From positions 4,309,059 to 4,373,058 of the forward strand of contig NC_020177.2 of NCBI RefSeq assembly GCF_000224145.3: a DNA stretch of 64,000 nt. Reading direction: 5' to 3'. A model generated the notes under the pieces. The model saw nothing but the letters and a program-made list of their open reading frames with translations, was not told the DNA's origin and did no database searches. Origin of the DNA: Ciona intestinalis (taxonomy: Eukaryota > Chordata > Ascidiacea > Phlebobranchia > Cionidae). The position numbers and the translations under genes were made by a program. Position 1 is the stretch's first letter, and every line of letters begins with the position of its first letter. This document shows positions 1-12,804 of the stretch, piece after piece.

Positions 1-3000
1 CGTCTCTTCCAAAATTTTAAAAATGGCAGAAAATAATGTAGCTGGAGGGGTTGAGTCAGTTTTCTGTAAGAAAATAACCTTTGTTAAAATGGTGCACAGA
101 AATATTTAGTTTAAAAAAATGTTGTGGTATTTATACATAACCTATATTATCTTAAGTACTCTAACACCTCATTAATCGCTGCAAACCAACTTTACCCCTC
201 TATCCCACCTCCCATGTATCCCAGTCAGCCTACATATCCTTGCTTGGCCACATTATTTAGGAAACCCCACATATGCCTGCCATACTACACTTTTTCATCC
301 AAGACAACTAAAATAACCTTGCCTCTGTTACTCTATTCATCCCATCCCATTCTGTTTTATATAGATGAGGTCCTACAACGTTGCAGGCCATGTAAACACC
401 CATAGAGGCCACCCACCCCTGTTAAATGAGATTCCATCCACCATTGTGACACAACAATGCAGGCAACCATACGCTGAAACGCTGATTGTGACGTCATAAG
501 TAGAAGAAGATGGTTTTCCACGTTAGTAGTTGTTTGCGTGGGTTGCTCAATATTGTTGTTGCCATGGCAGCATACTGCTCCAATTAAACTAGAAAACAAT
601 TTAAAAAATATTCAAATGTTTATTTTAAAGCTAAAAGATGAAAAAATAGTTGTAAACTTAAATACCAGGAAAAAAGGGGGAAGCTAAAAACAGTTAACCG
701 GATATTAAATAAATTAAAAATTACGAACTAACAGAATTTTTTGTTAAAAATTTGAATAAACAAAAAATCTTTTCTAAAGTAACCAAGTACCATGCAATGC
801 ATTGTCGCGTTGCCATAATATGTTCGTCACTAGATGGAGATGAAGAGGCGAGTCCACCAATGTGCTTCTTGTGACCTTCAGTTAAGTTGTCGCTGTTTTT
901 CTGGTTTAAGGAGGTCAAAACCATGGTATTAGTGAAATGTTATGTGTATGGTGCAGTTAAAAACAATTTGGCAAAGTTTTATGTTTCATATACATTGTGG
1001 CTTTGGGCTGACAATTAAAACAACCTATAAGTGACCACTGGGTTGGAGCAATTGCTGTTTAATGTTTTGCCCAAGGACACATATTCCCACAAGGATAGCA
1101 GAGTATTCTCTCAGGTAAAAGCAGGTGTTTTAAGCACTGTGTAACAGCACCGAACATGGTAGAATAATAGGCCAATCATGGCTTAAGTCCTATGGCCCAC
1201 GCCCTGCTGCAGGACCAACATAGAAAAGAAATGGTATGGTAAAGAATCAAAGTGTTGATAATAATAAATACATACCATTCCAGTGTGTTGTACCAGCATA
1301 GTAGGTGGTATAGGGACAGACTCCGGGTAATATGCGAGGTTCAACCACATCGGTATGTAAGGGAAACAAGATGATATTGCTTCGGTGGGGCAACTTCGGA
1401 CAAAACTTATAAAAACCTGAAAAAAAGAAATTTAAAAATTATTATCAAAAAAAGTTTAGATAACAATAAATAAAATTAGTTAAAACTTTGTGTTGCTTCC
1501 GTTAGAAAAAATTTTTATACCAGAAAGAAAAAAGTGTCATGAAATAACCATGCTTTATTGCACCAGACATTTGTTTTTGCGGTCGTGTAAACAAACGTTT
1601 TATTTACAGGTAGACCCCATATTGGCAACACTTACTTTTGAACTGAGGTCTCTGGTGTTAGACTTTGTTTCTAAAAGGCAACACTGGAGTAAATTCCATG
1701 TGGCATCACTGGAGACAGATGTCATCCAATCTCTTGCATTCTGGAAAAAAAATAATATGAAAAGCACAAACAACACCCCTTTTTTAGTTTGATTTCAAAG
1801 TGTTTGATTTTTAAATTAAACAATGACAATAGTAAAACACAGTTACAGTAACAGTTAAGATGAACTTTGGCTCTGCTTAGTTGTATCCCTTACATCAGGG
1901 TAATAGCGAATTTGGCTTAAAACTGGGGAGCAAAAAATATGATGTCATCCTGTTTTAATAGTTAGGGTGACATAACACCCCTGGCCCCCATAACTTTACC
2001 CCTTTAAGTTTGTACACGTACCTCTGAAGCCTCTATAACTACCAGCATTGTAGAAAGTGCAGCTTCTTTCACACATGTTAACACATGGTGGAAGAATGGT
2101 AGTAACCGCAACACCAAGACTCTGGGTTCAAATCCCTGGCTGGGAAGTAAAATAAAATTATCAGAAATTATTTATTTTTATGCATGAATTGTACAACAAT
2201 TTTTTTTAAATAAACACGCACATACAAACCATGCACCTACCATATAATATTAAGCGGTAATGATTTGATGAGCTTTGATAATAGAAGTAGAACAGATTGA
2301 GTGGATGCTGTTAGTTCATCATATTCGCTCAGTGAGTTCCACAACACAGACAGAAGCTTGTTTAACTAGAAATAAAACTCGATAAAATTTTGCTTTTTTA
2401 AAAACAACACAAACGCATTTGTAGATTTAAAAATATTTAAAAATTTAAAACTTTTCTAAAGTAAGATAGTTCATGTACGTAGGAAGTTAGGAACCTTGNN
2501 NNNNNNNNNNNNNNNNNNNNNNNNNNNNNNNNNNNNNNNNNNNNNNNNNNNNNNNNNNNNNNNNNNNNNNNNNNNNNNNNNNNNNNNNNNNNNNNNNNNN
2601 NNNNNNNNNNNNNNNNNNNNNNNGATTTAAACAATGACAATAGTAAAACACAGTTTACAGTAACAGTTAAGATGAACTTTGGCTCTGCTTAGTTGTATCC
2701 CTTACATCAGGGTAATAGCGAATTTGGCTTAATACTGGGGAGCAAAAAATATGATGTCATCCTGTTTTAATAGTTAGGGTGACATAACACCCCTGGCCCC
2801 CATAACTTTACCCCTTTAAGTTTGTACACGTACCTCTGAAGCCTCTATAACTACCAGCATTGTAGAAAGTGCAGCTTCTTTCACACATGTTAACACATGG
2901 TGGAAGAATGGTAGTAACCGCAACACTAAGACTCTGGGTTCAAATCCCTGGCTGGGAAGTAAAATAAACTATCAGAGATTATTTATTTTTGTGGATGAAT

Positions 3001-6000
3001 TGTAAAACAAAAAAAGACGTTTTTTTATAAAAAAAAATAGTAAAAAATATGTCACAACAAAAACTATATTATTACAAGTTTACTACATATTTTATTCACT
3101 TTAACGGCTGGGCAGTGCATATACTGGACCCTAAAACCCCACAATTACAAGAGTATAAAATCACAATAATTTTGGAAATAAACACGCACATACAAACCAT
3201 GCACCTACCATATAATATGAAGCGGTAATGATTTGATGAGCTTTGATAATAGAAGCAGAACAGATTGAGTGGATGCTGTTAGTTCATCATATTCGCTCAG
3301 TGAGTTCCACAACACAGACAGAAGCTTGTTTAACTAGAAATAAAACTCGATAAAATTTTGCTTTTTTAAAAACAACACAAACGCATTTGTAGATTTAAAA
3401 ATATTAAAAAATTTAAAACTTTTCTAAAGTAAGATAGTTCATGTACGTAGGAAGTTAGGAACCTTGCATATATATAAAAACAAGGCCCCTAGAGACAAAC
3501 CACTAATTTAAAACGATGGTAATGAATTATTGTGGTAAAAATATTCTGCCAATAATTTATGTCTTTTCGCTTACACGCATAAATATAAAAGTAACAGCAT
3601 TTCAAAGCCTTACCGCCGGTTCTTCTGTCATCAAATGGTCAGTTATTGGTAGCAAACATTTTGCTGAAACATTTCTAACGTCACCGTCTGCGTCCGATAA
3701 ACCAGATAATATGGAAGGGAAACATGCCTTGAATAAATCAGCCTGAAGGTCCTGTGTAAAGTGTGGTACAGTGATTATAGTGTATTGCTCAATAAATAAC
3801 AACTATTTATACTGTTTGTGCAACGACAGTCATTAGAACATGGGTGTTCTATTTCATACACCTTATATCTGCTTACCGAGATACCGTATCACTTTTTGAT
3901 TAACAAATGAATGACACTTATATATGAGGAAATGGGTCAAATCTGGCCTAAATCCCAGGTCTTCGATAAGGATCTTACCCTCATAAAATGGACACCTAAT
4001 TATCCTGTGGGGGAACAAAAAGTATAAAACAGTGGTCTTATGTTTGTGTACACTTCAGTTCATACCCGCCTATGAGTTAACACTATATAACTTTGTGGGT
4101 AATATTTTTGCAAATATTCAATGCCCATGGGGGTATTTCTTTAAAATATTATTTCTTACCAGTTTGACAGCAATAATATATTGCACACACAGCATTGCCC
4201 CTTGTCGCAACTCCCATTGTGGCTTGGTGAGCAAATGTAAGAGAACTTTCACAATATCTGGGGATATAAAAAAATACTGTTAGTATATAAATACTGTGCA
4301 AGAAAATGTTGTATGAATGAATAAAGGTAAATTATTTAGCGGGGCAACAACAATCTTTATAACACAGATGTTCTGTTTTACACACTTTGGCTCGCTTATA
4401 AGATACCACGTAGGTAACTTTGTTTTGTTTTTTTTTCATGTTTTAAATATACAATAACCTACCAAATATATGATCTTTATGTAGGTGTCCCGCAATGACA
4501 CCTAGTGTCTGGGCGCACGATTCTCGAACTGGAGCAACAACCTAGAAGAAGTATTGACCTGTATTAGGTTTGTAAACCAACTAATACAACTATTGTAAAC
4601 ATATTAAAAATCTGGAAAACAAAACGATCAATAAATACATTTACAAAAGGTACATAAAAAGCATCTAAAGGAACTAAAAAAAAACATGTAAAAACATCTA
4701 AAAAAATTGAAAAAAAAAGAAGGACAAACAAGCTTCTAAACAGGTAGTTTGTTTCACCTGATCTGATATGTAATCTGCAAAGCGATCAAGCGTGATGACA
4801 CAAAGTAACCTAATGGCAAGGTCAGTCAACCATGACTGGTGGTGATCAGTCAACTGGAAAGTAAATTTGTAAGAAACTTGACAGTGAACATGAGGTGTAT
4901 GAATACATCATGTGTGTCTGGTGTATAAGAAGATACCCATGTTATAACTTAACAGCGGGCATGAGGTGTATGAATACATCATGTGTGTCTGGTGTATAAG
5001 AAGATACCCATGTTATAACTTAACAGCGGGCATGAGGTGTATGAATACATCATGTGTGTCTGGTGTATAAGAAGACACGCATGTTATAACTTGTTCGTGG
5101 GCATGAGGTGTATAAATACACAAAGCCCATCTCATTTCAACAGCAAACAAAGCACATTATGAAATCACAAGCCCAATTCACCTCATCATAATTCATTCCT
5201 CTGATCTTGCCACACCCCCCTCCATGCTTGATTATGATTTGTCGAAGTGCTATACACGCCCCATGTCTAGATTCCCACAATGAACTTAACAGTAAGTTCA
5301 TCAAATTACTGGAAATCCATTCCATTGGCCACTCTGTCCACTGTGGAAAACGCTTGTGAAAGCAATGCTAAAGTACACACCAATACACAGTAAAGTAAAC
5401 CAAAGATTCCAAAAACTTTCTCTCTTTTTTACACCAATAAAGATTTCCTAAATAGGATATCAAACAGTAACCAAACTAATTTGCTTGCGTACCACAAGAC
5501 CTCACCATACTACAAGTGGTAATCTGACATAGGTAACTATTTCTATAAAGTATAAACCATAAGCTTTCAGAACATGTATAGTGTATATTATATGAAGATA
5601 TGAAACCAGTTTATTTTACCTCATCAGATGAAGAGTTATGCTCCGGTATTTGATCCGGAGGTATTCCGAGGTTTTCCTCTTCTTTTATCTTCTTCCTAGA
5701 TGGTTGGTCAGGATCTCTGAAGCAAATATATGATAGAGTGAGAGTTATAGACATCACAAAGATATTGTAAAAACTTTATACCTTTGACATTTTTTAAAAG
5801 GTAAGGTTGAGCTGGCAAATGTTTTACGCCAAAAACAAAAGGTTTTTCTGACCAATTGTTCTATAGTTAAATACTGACTGTTTATTTATGATTGTATTTA
5901 TAGTTTTTTAATGAAAATAAGATGTACCCTTATTAAAAACAAAAGAAACAATCTTTGTTATAGAAACACCATTAAAAACTTACGGTTTTGAATTATCTCG

Positions 6001-8047
6001 GCTTTTTTGTTTCATAAACAACTTTGCTTTTCTCTTTGCTCGATTCCGTTCTCTACTGCTCATTCCTTCGGTAGTTAATTGTGACATCATAGTTTTGCAT
6101 GTCTGTGACAATTAAATAAAAACTGCTCATTAAAAATTGTTATTTCAGCAAAAAAATAATTTTTCACCTGTTTTACCGATGGTGCTTCCTCTTTTATTTT
6201 GATCACAGATTCATTAATAAGAAGATCATCGTCACTGAAAGAATAGAGAACGTTAAAAAATGGAAAAAAAGAGAACTATAAGAAAAACAGGACTCATCCT
6301 AACGTATCATAGACTAAATAAAAGAAAACTAATGCAACAGATTTACTTGAAAAGTTCTTTAGAAGTAACTCCCATGCTTGCGTTGCCGGGCAATGAGAGA
6401 CCAAGTCGTTTTTCCAACATTTTACGTTGTTTTGTCACAATATCTTCACCTGTCATTCCTAGTAATGATAATAAAGTTCATAAAACACTGAATGTAATAT
6501 ACGACTGTGGGGTAAGATGGATATCGTTAGCACATATATAGTCCATAATTCTTAATCAGCTTTTGAATTTAACTTGTTTATTCTCGTGTGACAGGAAATC
6601 GACAGTCGTTGTAACTTGGGTTAATCTGTCATACACCTAATGGCAACTTTAGGAGTTACCACATATGTAACTTTGTGGGTGATTGTTTTTTTAATGTATG
6701 GCCAACATTTAGACAACCCATTAGTGACCACTTGGTTTTCAACAATTACCAACCCATGCCAACTTTGGCTACAACTTTATATCCCATGGTATCCCCTTAG
6801 TAATAATCTAATGCAACACACACACACCCTCAGTGGTAGGCATCATATATTCATCTCCTGTTGATCCAAGCAAGAGGTGGGAACCCGTTAACACACGGTC
6901 AACGTCAAACTTTGCAAACGTTAACTTTGACTCATCAATTGGGAAATCTGGCTCTGTAAAAAAGTAACAAGACATGTCATGGGTTTAACACCTATATCTC
7001 TTATTTGATTCTCTTCTTTTCATAGTTCATAATTTTAAGGGGTTTTAACGAACAAAAATAAAAACGGTACAAAAAATAATACCGTTATTCAATCTTTTAC
7101 CTTGGGAATTCTTCTGACATGGCTTTGGTTCCCATTTAGGGACTTCCCCCACCACGGCAGCTATGGATTCAGAAGCCGCAATCCTGGTGTCCCATTCAGT
7201 GTGTTGAATGTAAACTAAAAGCTGGTGGTAGTAGAATATTAACACGAAGCTTGAATTAATGAAGGTAACTCATTCACAGGGCGGGAAATTTTTGCCACAG
7301 TCATATATAACTATGGAAGTATTTAATTTTAAAATTTTTACATTGTTTTTTTTAATGCATGGTTGACAATCGAGATAATTCATAATGGACCACTGGGTTG
7401 GAGCAATTGCCATAAAGTTATTGCCCAAGGACACATACGCCAACAATGGTAGTAGTGACGAGCCTTTGCAATAACATTTAGAACTTGAAATTCTATCATA
7501 AATTGCTAACAAAATCATAAATTAGTAATTAAAAGTCTGTGGCACATTAATTTCATGGTAGAACTGGCATTTGTCATTCAAAAATAAGAATACAGTAGTA
7601 TTTATATGCCACACGCTTCAGGTAACCTATTTTTAATTATTAAACTTGTAATTATTGTTTCTAAAGTATATCGGGTTAGATACTCAATACTGCTACAACT
7701 GTGGACATGTGTGGGCATATAATGTGAAAGTTAAAGCTATCCATGGTATATGTACCCATGTTAAAACTATGTTGTTGCCCTGCTACGCGAGTATAAAAAG
7801 TGCCAATCATTCAAAGTTATCCTATTCTGTTATAGGCCTACTCTATATGGGTGGAATGTTTGTTGAGGGCCTGGGATTACCCTAAAAAATGACCCATTAT
7901 CCTAAAAGGTAAATAACTACCTTTGCTAGTAAATGGTTGAGTTCTTGTGGATGTTTCTTCTGTACGTCTCCAAGTTGTTTAGCAGCTGCTTTGCGTGCCA
8001 CAGAACTGGACCCACTTTCAAGTAATGTAAAGACACGATCTAAACGA
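1..8047 (-). CDS. BTAF1: BTAF1/Mot1 TATA-binding-protein-associated factor, N-terminal part (runs off left edge)
   Basis: This is the nuclear Snf2-family factor that binds TBP and strips it from promoter DNA. Exons in coding order: 7921-8047, 7101-7221, 6828-6953, 6347-6458, 6168-6234, 5984-6102, 5620-5716, 5182-5340, 4758-4853, 4463-4541, 4160-4257, 3614-3751, 3209-3333, 2834-2951, 1636-1740, 1276-1416, 791-900, 413-588 and 1-41. All junctions are GT..AG and keep frame across about 718 residues. Residues resembling vertebrate BTAF1 include [12 protein letters not shown] at the start, [60 protein letters not shown] and CLIGAVCC. They form the HEAT-repeat superhelix that grips TBP; the ATPase lies beyond base 1. 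The initiator exon is not found: exon 7921-8047 begins inside a codon and the frame upstream is stopped. Exons 2241-2365 and 2022-2139 repeat two of these exons and were left out of the model. Confidence 0.93.
995..1125 (-). mobile_element. Partial SINE copy in a BTAF1 intron
   Basis: The phrases GTGACCACTGGGTTGGAGCA and TTTTGCCCAAGGACACAT match the other SINE copies in the window, in minus orientation. The tRNA-like head is not recognisable. Confidence 0.55.
1806..2498 (-). other. Second copy of a two-exon BTAF1 segment, ending at a gap
   Basis: Bases 1806-2498 match 2624-3466 with scattered substitutions. Each copy carries the same two BTAF1 exons: 2241-2365 and 2022-2139 here, 3209-3333 and 2834-2951 in the other. 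The other copy has about 170 extra bases in the intron between them (roughly 3005-3175). This copy stops at the N gap, while the right copy continues through the rest of the gene. One Asn/His difference is seen at the end of the first exon. It is best read as the alternative allele and not as a real exon duplication. Confidence 0.8.
2499..2623. other. Assembly gap (125 N)
   Basis: A run of N inside BTAF1, flanked on both sides by the same sequence. It probably represents a failed contig merge and not missing DNA. Confidence 0.95.
4870..5125. repeat. 71-bp minisatellite in a BTAF1 intron
   Basis: The phrase TGAGGTGTATGAATAC recurs at 4891, 4962 and 5033, and a diverged copy starts at 5104, giving a constant period of 71 bases. 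The first two full units are almost identical. The array fills most of the intron between exons 5182-5340 and 4758-4853. The unit resembles the tail of the dispersed tRNA-derived SINE seen elsewhere in the window (ATGAGGTGTATGAA plus TTATAAC), so it may have arisen by tandem amplification of a SINE fragment. Confidence 0.9.
7265..7480 (-). mobile_element. Degenerate tRNA-derived SINE copy
   Basis: Contains the family's diagnostic phrases GACCACTGGGTTGGAGCAAT and GCCCAAGGACACATACGCC. On the minus strand these form the body that follows the tRNA-like head. It lies in a BTAF1 intron. Confidence 0.6.
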
Positions 8048-9998
8048 CTGAAAATTTAAAGAAGTGAGTGTTAAATTGGCCGATTCCTTTATTGTTATTA
8101 CACAATAATAGAGCACCTGTTTAATTCATTAAGGCTCAGCAATTTCGTGCATTTTTATTTTTTATAGTCAATTTTAATGGATCCCTGGTTTGTTCAAACA
8201 AAAATTATACAGTGGGTACTATGGAGTCTTATGGAACACTTTTAGACCAAATTTCACTGGTTATGGGATGAAGAATTATCTTAGATTAAATGACTACCAA
8301 TATGTATCTAATACATACCTAAGAGATGAAGGCTTAGTTGACATTTCAGTTGGTTACGTTATCCGATTGCGATTCCATTTTAACTGAAATACAAGGAAAT
8401 AGTTACTATACGACTATATGAGTAATATATTATTTGTTCTATTTCCACTCTAAACGGAGGAGGCCCTACCCCAAAGCTTAGTGTAGAGGACCGGAGGTTT
8501 GGTACTTGATATTGAACACATATGCCATATTTAACACATTCTTTAAAGTGCTTCTATATTTAGAACATTGCGAAAAGAAGATGCACATATTTAATCGGAA
8601 GGAGAAAAAAAAGTGTGTCCAATTTTACATTAAAATATTTCATAAAACATCTTACATGTGGTATATTACTTGTATACCTCAAGGTTGGCTAAGTAACCAC
8701 CATAGCAACACATATATAGAGTATAACAACACATTGGCATAAAATTAAGGTGTTACAGAGATTTAATCAATTATACAGCAAGTTAACACGTTACAAAAGC
8801 AAAACGGACGGTTTTCTTAAAAACTGCTGAATTCAGTCAACTTAAATTATCAAATTAAACGACCATAAATACAATATTCATCAAAATTTTCACTTATAAA
8901 TACAAATAATGTTAAAAACTTACGTTTTTAAGATAAACCAATGTATATCTGGTTAAGAGAATCCGTTTCTTTCGCATTCAAAGTTACCAAAAAATTCGGC
9001 CATAAACACGACCTTCCGCCTCGGTGTCGGCACACCGAGTGTTTTTATACTTGGTGCCATCTTGGTTTTATCACGTGTCGTGACTCAATACTCGATTCTG
9101 ATTGGTTGACTGCTTGTGTAGGCAAAGGGTAATTTGACGTTTAATATTTTTGTTTATTTCAGCGTAGCTTCACAACAGTTTGCAAATAATTTACCCTTAT
9201 TGAGTTCAATACGTCGAAATTTATGACTTAGATTCATTTAGAATGTTTACTTTTATGTTACAAAAAAAATTTAACAACATATTTGTTCGAATTTTCGTAC
9301 CTTTTGCCAAAATTTTGTTCGGGGTTAAAAATCGTACACACGATTCAGCGAAAACACCAGCTTGAAATGTATTTACACACATTTACATTTAATATGCATG
9401 GCGATTGGCGATATACACATCAACGTAAATTTTCAAACGTTAAATAATTCATAACATGTCTGATGTCAAGATTTGTAGATATCGTACATAAGGCGGTAGC
9501 CTATATTTAACGCTAGCTTGGCGTGTAAATGAAGTTATACACTATGGATTTAACAGCTAGAAATGGCTTTCGTAACATGGTGGCGAAATTGAATGTAGAA
9601 TATTAAAGTTTGAGGTCATACGCACGCCTATACAGTACATATTGAACCTGGAATAGTTTCAATTAATCAAAGCTGGCCGTTTCATTAATTTATTACAACC
9701 AAAATGATCGATTCTGTGTGGTTTTGATCGAAGAAATTAGCATATAAGTTTGCCCATCGATTAAAGGCAGGAAACTCACTTGCACTTATTAGAAACGTAC
9801 AGTAACATTGTTTTGTTTCCTAAACCAGTCAAAGAATTAATAGCAACACTGATAAAAAGAAGTTGATTATGTATAAAAAGAGTGGCCTAGGCAGGAATAA
9901 AATTTAGTTCTGATTTGCCGGCAGACACAGTACGCTTTCAGTCAAATTTAGTAACTAGAGAGGAATGCAATCGTTTATAGCGCAGTCGGCATCGTCGA
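8048..9998. other. BTAF1 5' region and intergenic space
   Basis: No confident coding exon was found. The BTAF1 initiator exon should lie here or beyond. A possible minus-strand donor (AAAAACGTAAGT) sits near 8920-8930, but the frame that would join exon 7921-8047 meets a stop at once, so any exon there would be non-coding. Block 9802-9998 is the left flank of the duplicated tRNA/tetraspanin unit. Confidence 0.5.
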
Positions 9999-10071
9999 GC
10001 CCGGTTAGCTCAGCCGGTAGAGCGTTGGACTTTTAATCCAACGGTCAAGGGTTCAAGTCCCTTATCGGGCG
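9999..10071 (+). tRNA. tRNA-Lys (anticodon UUU), copy 1
   Basis: This is a 73-nt cloverleaf with a discriminator G. The acceptor arm GCCCGGT pairs with ATCGGGC (one G-U), the D arm is GCTC/GAGC, the anticodon stem is TTGGA/TCCAA with loop CTTTTAA, and the T arm is AAGGG/CCCTT with loop TTCAAGT. The internal A box (TAGCTCAGCCGG) and B box (GGTTCAAGTCC) are intact, so it should be transcribed by Pol III. A TTTT stop signal lies at about 10078. There is no intron. It lies 405 bases upstream of the tetraspanin start codon. Confidence 0.97.
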
Positions 10072-10476
10072 TTCGCGTTTTGAGTAATTTTCATTTAACT
10101 TTTTCTCGCCTTGTGAAATTTTAATTAAGCTTTTCCCGTAGTCCTACAGCATGACGGCAAATCTAAATGGCTCGCATAGTTCGTGCCGTTGACGCTATTG
10201 AATAATTCATTTTAGGCAAGTGAATATAGAACATACTTCGGCAGTTCAGATCGAACATGGCGAGACATAGGTTGCTTGGCGAGCTTATAAAAGCAATACG
10301 TGTAAGTGAATACTGGTAAACCGAATGGGTCTTGTACAAAAGCGCCTTTGGTTGGGTTATTGTACGTGTTTTGTTTTGCCCACTGTTTGAAATACGATAT
10401 TTTATCTCCAGTGTGCCAGTTGCGAAATGTAGAATGTAGATCGAACATAGTTTTCGAAACTAAGTTTTGATACAAA

Positions 10477-12804
10477 ATGGGCCTCAGCACCAAAGTAAAG
10501 GAAGACATTTTAAATGTGACTATATGCTCTGTAGTTTTGGTAAGTAAAATGTTTTAAATATGCATAGAATATTGTGGGGAAAATGGGATATCTTTATAGC
10601 ACATGATATCCCAATATCCTGATCGTGTTTAAACAATTAACAACGGTCTATGGAAGTCCTTAGGATATGGTTTTAAAATTCTTTGAATGTTCTTTAATTG
10701 TTTATTATTACCAAATGGGACGAGAAAATAGAACGAATAAGTGTCTCATCTCTCTCCACCTTACTATAGCCTACCTTGTTAATCGTTTGCTTTTAAATAA
10801 TTTATTTACAGGGTGTTTTGATGATTGGACCCATTATCTTCACATATCTTGAATTTATGAACTACTGGCCATTGAGCCATGTAATAACTACAGCCGGACT
10901 TACGCATATATTGGTCAACTTGTTCATAATGCCAGTTTCATGGATCGTTATGTTTGTATCAATACCTTTACTGTTACCGGACAAACAATTCAGTTTTCCT
11001 GTAAAGCGCTATCGCATCACGGTAAGTAATTTAACAACATTGGTTTTAATTTATCCCTTTACTAATAACAATTAAGGGTTATGTTTAATTAATATAGTAG
11101 GGTATAGGGAAGATGGGACACATTTTTATTCTATTTTCTCGTCCCATTCAGTAGTAAACAAAGAACATTCAAACAGGTATAAAACTGTATCCTCATGACT
11201 TCCATAGACTGTTGTTAATTGTTGAAAACACGATCAGGATATTTAGATACTGCGGGCTAAATATGTCCCATCCCCACCCTATATACAATTATTATTCAAA
11301 GAAACGAATGAAGTCTGATCGTGTTTTGAACAATTAACAACCCCTTATAGAGTCGCAGATCTGAAGTCAAAATTCATCTGTAAATAATCTTTGTTTACTA
11401 CCAGATGGTAAGAAAAGATAATAAATGAACATCCCATCTTCCCCCATCCTACTGTATAGTTTCTAGAATTAAATAAAAACCTAAATTTTGCAGATGATTT
11501 GCTTAACGAGTCTATGTTTACTTGGTACCCCAGCGAACCTCGTTGTATTCACACAAGTCTCATTACCATCAACCGTAAATAAGGCCATCGGTTCAATAAC
11601 GTTAGCTTACAATAACGACACGACCTCGATTTTAGCGTGGAATGAAATCAATTCACGGGTAAGTTATTATTATTGCTGCTGCATTCTGAGCGTTGGTAAA
11701 TCCAGCACAGTAGTTATTATCTAACTATATACAGACATAAAGGGTATAACACCAGAGAATACGCGTTCCAGTATATGTCTATATATCAAATACATGTATG
11801 GAGTAGGCGGGCCATGGGGTTACGTATGTAATTATAAGTGGGTGATTGTTTTGTGTGTATGTAGGTTATAAATGTCGATTTGGACAACCCGTTATTGACC
11901 ACTGGGTTAGAGCAATGACCATTAGGCGTCATGGCCAAGAACACACATACCCACAAACGAAGCAGTATCGATATGAATGAATAAAAATATATAAGAAACC
12001 TCTTGGTAAAAGGCCGCGGGCCTATAAATATAATTAAAGGAGAACCCGCGTATACACCCATAGCATTATAAAGTTTATCTCTGCAATATCCCTACAGAAT
12101 ACATGCTGTGGGGTTAATGGGCCTGAAGACTGGATAGCAGCTGGTTTCGCTAAACCCCAATGCGCTGGTTACACCATGGGATGTTTTAAAGCCATAATGA
12201 CAAGCTATTTCGTCATGTGGACAATGAGTTTGCTTGCTCAGGTATGTATTTCTAACTATGAGATTTAAGATTGATTATCCTGAACGGGTCGCTTTTATCT
12301 TCGGATGGCGGAGCAACCACAGCGTGTTCTAAAACGGGTGTTTTATTTTATACGTCTTATACCCGCTTGCTAATGACGTAACTGTGTGGCGATTGATAAT
12401 TTTCACAAGCCATAACATTTATTAATATTTTTGTTCTAGGTTTTCGGATTGGTAATTGGTGTGGCAAAGTATTTAAAACACTCGTGGATATTTCAACAGA
12501 AAAGGTAACTGTTCTACTTGTAAGTTTCTATCGTTTACCTTCCGGGAACGACTGGTGCGATCCATGCGGTAGCACCCTGGCGTTAGTACAACTCAGGCCT
12601 TATTCTCGTAGTATCTCGCCTGTATAAAATATAACTCATTACAGAATTGGGTAATGGGCCAACTCTGGGCTAAATTCCAGGTACCTTAGCGTGCCTTTTA
12701 CTGTCGAACCTCACCCATACAGAATAGAAGCCTTTGGTTAATGACGACTTCTAGTTTTTGAAACAATGTTTTTCCACAGCAACAAAGTCCAAGGCAAAGA
12801 GTGA
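10477..12804 (+). CDS. Divergent small tetraspanin, copy 1 (complete)
   Basis: Exons: 10477-10539, 10812-11021, 11494-11658, 12098-12241, 12440-12504 and 12780-12804, giving 223 residues with all frames continuous. Four hydrophobic segments are visible: about residues 8-30, 38-66, 74-98 and 178-203. Between the third and fourth lies an extracellular loop with CCG (C149-C150-G151), C168 and C175. A CCG motif with two more cysteines is the hallmark of the tetraspanin large loop and allows two disulfides. The cytoplasmic tail is short (ends VQGKE). It would organise membrane microdomains by lateral association, but no specific orthologue is recognised. The TGA stop is the first three bases of a TGACGTCA octamer, and AATAAA lies at 12879-12884. 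Introns contain MITE copies. Confidence 0.75.
10571..10769. mobile_element. Short MITE copy in tetraspanin intron 1
   Basis: The ends are GTGGGGAAAATGGG and a degenerate CATCTCTCTCCACC. The interior has ATCCTGATCGTGTTTAAACA and CCAAATGGGACGAGAAAATA, as in the other roughly 200-bp copies in the window. Confidence 0.8.
11094..11285. mobile_element. Short MITE copy in tetraspanin intron 2
   Basis: Starts TAGTAGGGTATAGGGAAGAT and ends CCCATCCCCACCCTATA, opposite in orientation to the intron 1 copy. Confidence 0.8.
11313..11458. mobile_element. Truncated MITE copy in tetraspanin intron 2
   Basis: Lacks the left terminal repeat. It begins at the internal CTGATCGTGTTTTGAACAAT and ends with CCCATCTTCCCCCATCCTAC. 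Confidence 0.7.
11815..12050 (-). mobile_element. SINE-related copy in tetraspanin intron 3
   Basis: Contains TTACGTATGTAATTATAAGT, GACCACTGGGTTAGAGCAAT and GGCCAAGAACACACATACCC, the body phrases of the tRNA-derived SINE in minus orientation. Confidence 0.55.

Noticed and set aside
2022..2139. A T-arm-like GGTTCAAATCC block resembling a tRNA or SINE B box
   Set aside because: It lies inside a BTAF1 coding exon on the other strand, the frame is conserved, and no acceptor or anticodon stem can be drawn.
2022..3333. An 81-residue internal repeat in BTAF1 from using both copies of the two exons
   Set aside because: The copies flank a gap in the unmerged-allele geometry seen twice more in the window, and other BTAF1 proteins have one such segment.
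8900..9000. A minus-strand segment with a GTAAGT donor as the BTAF1 initiator exon
   Set aside because: In the frame required to join exon 7921-8047 there is a stop and no ATG after it.
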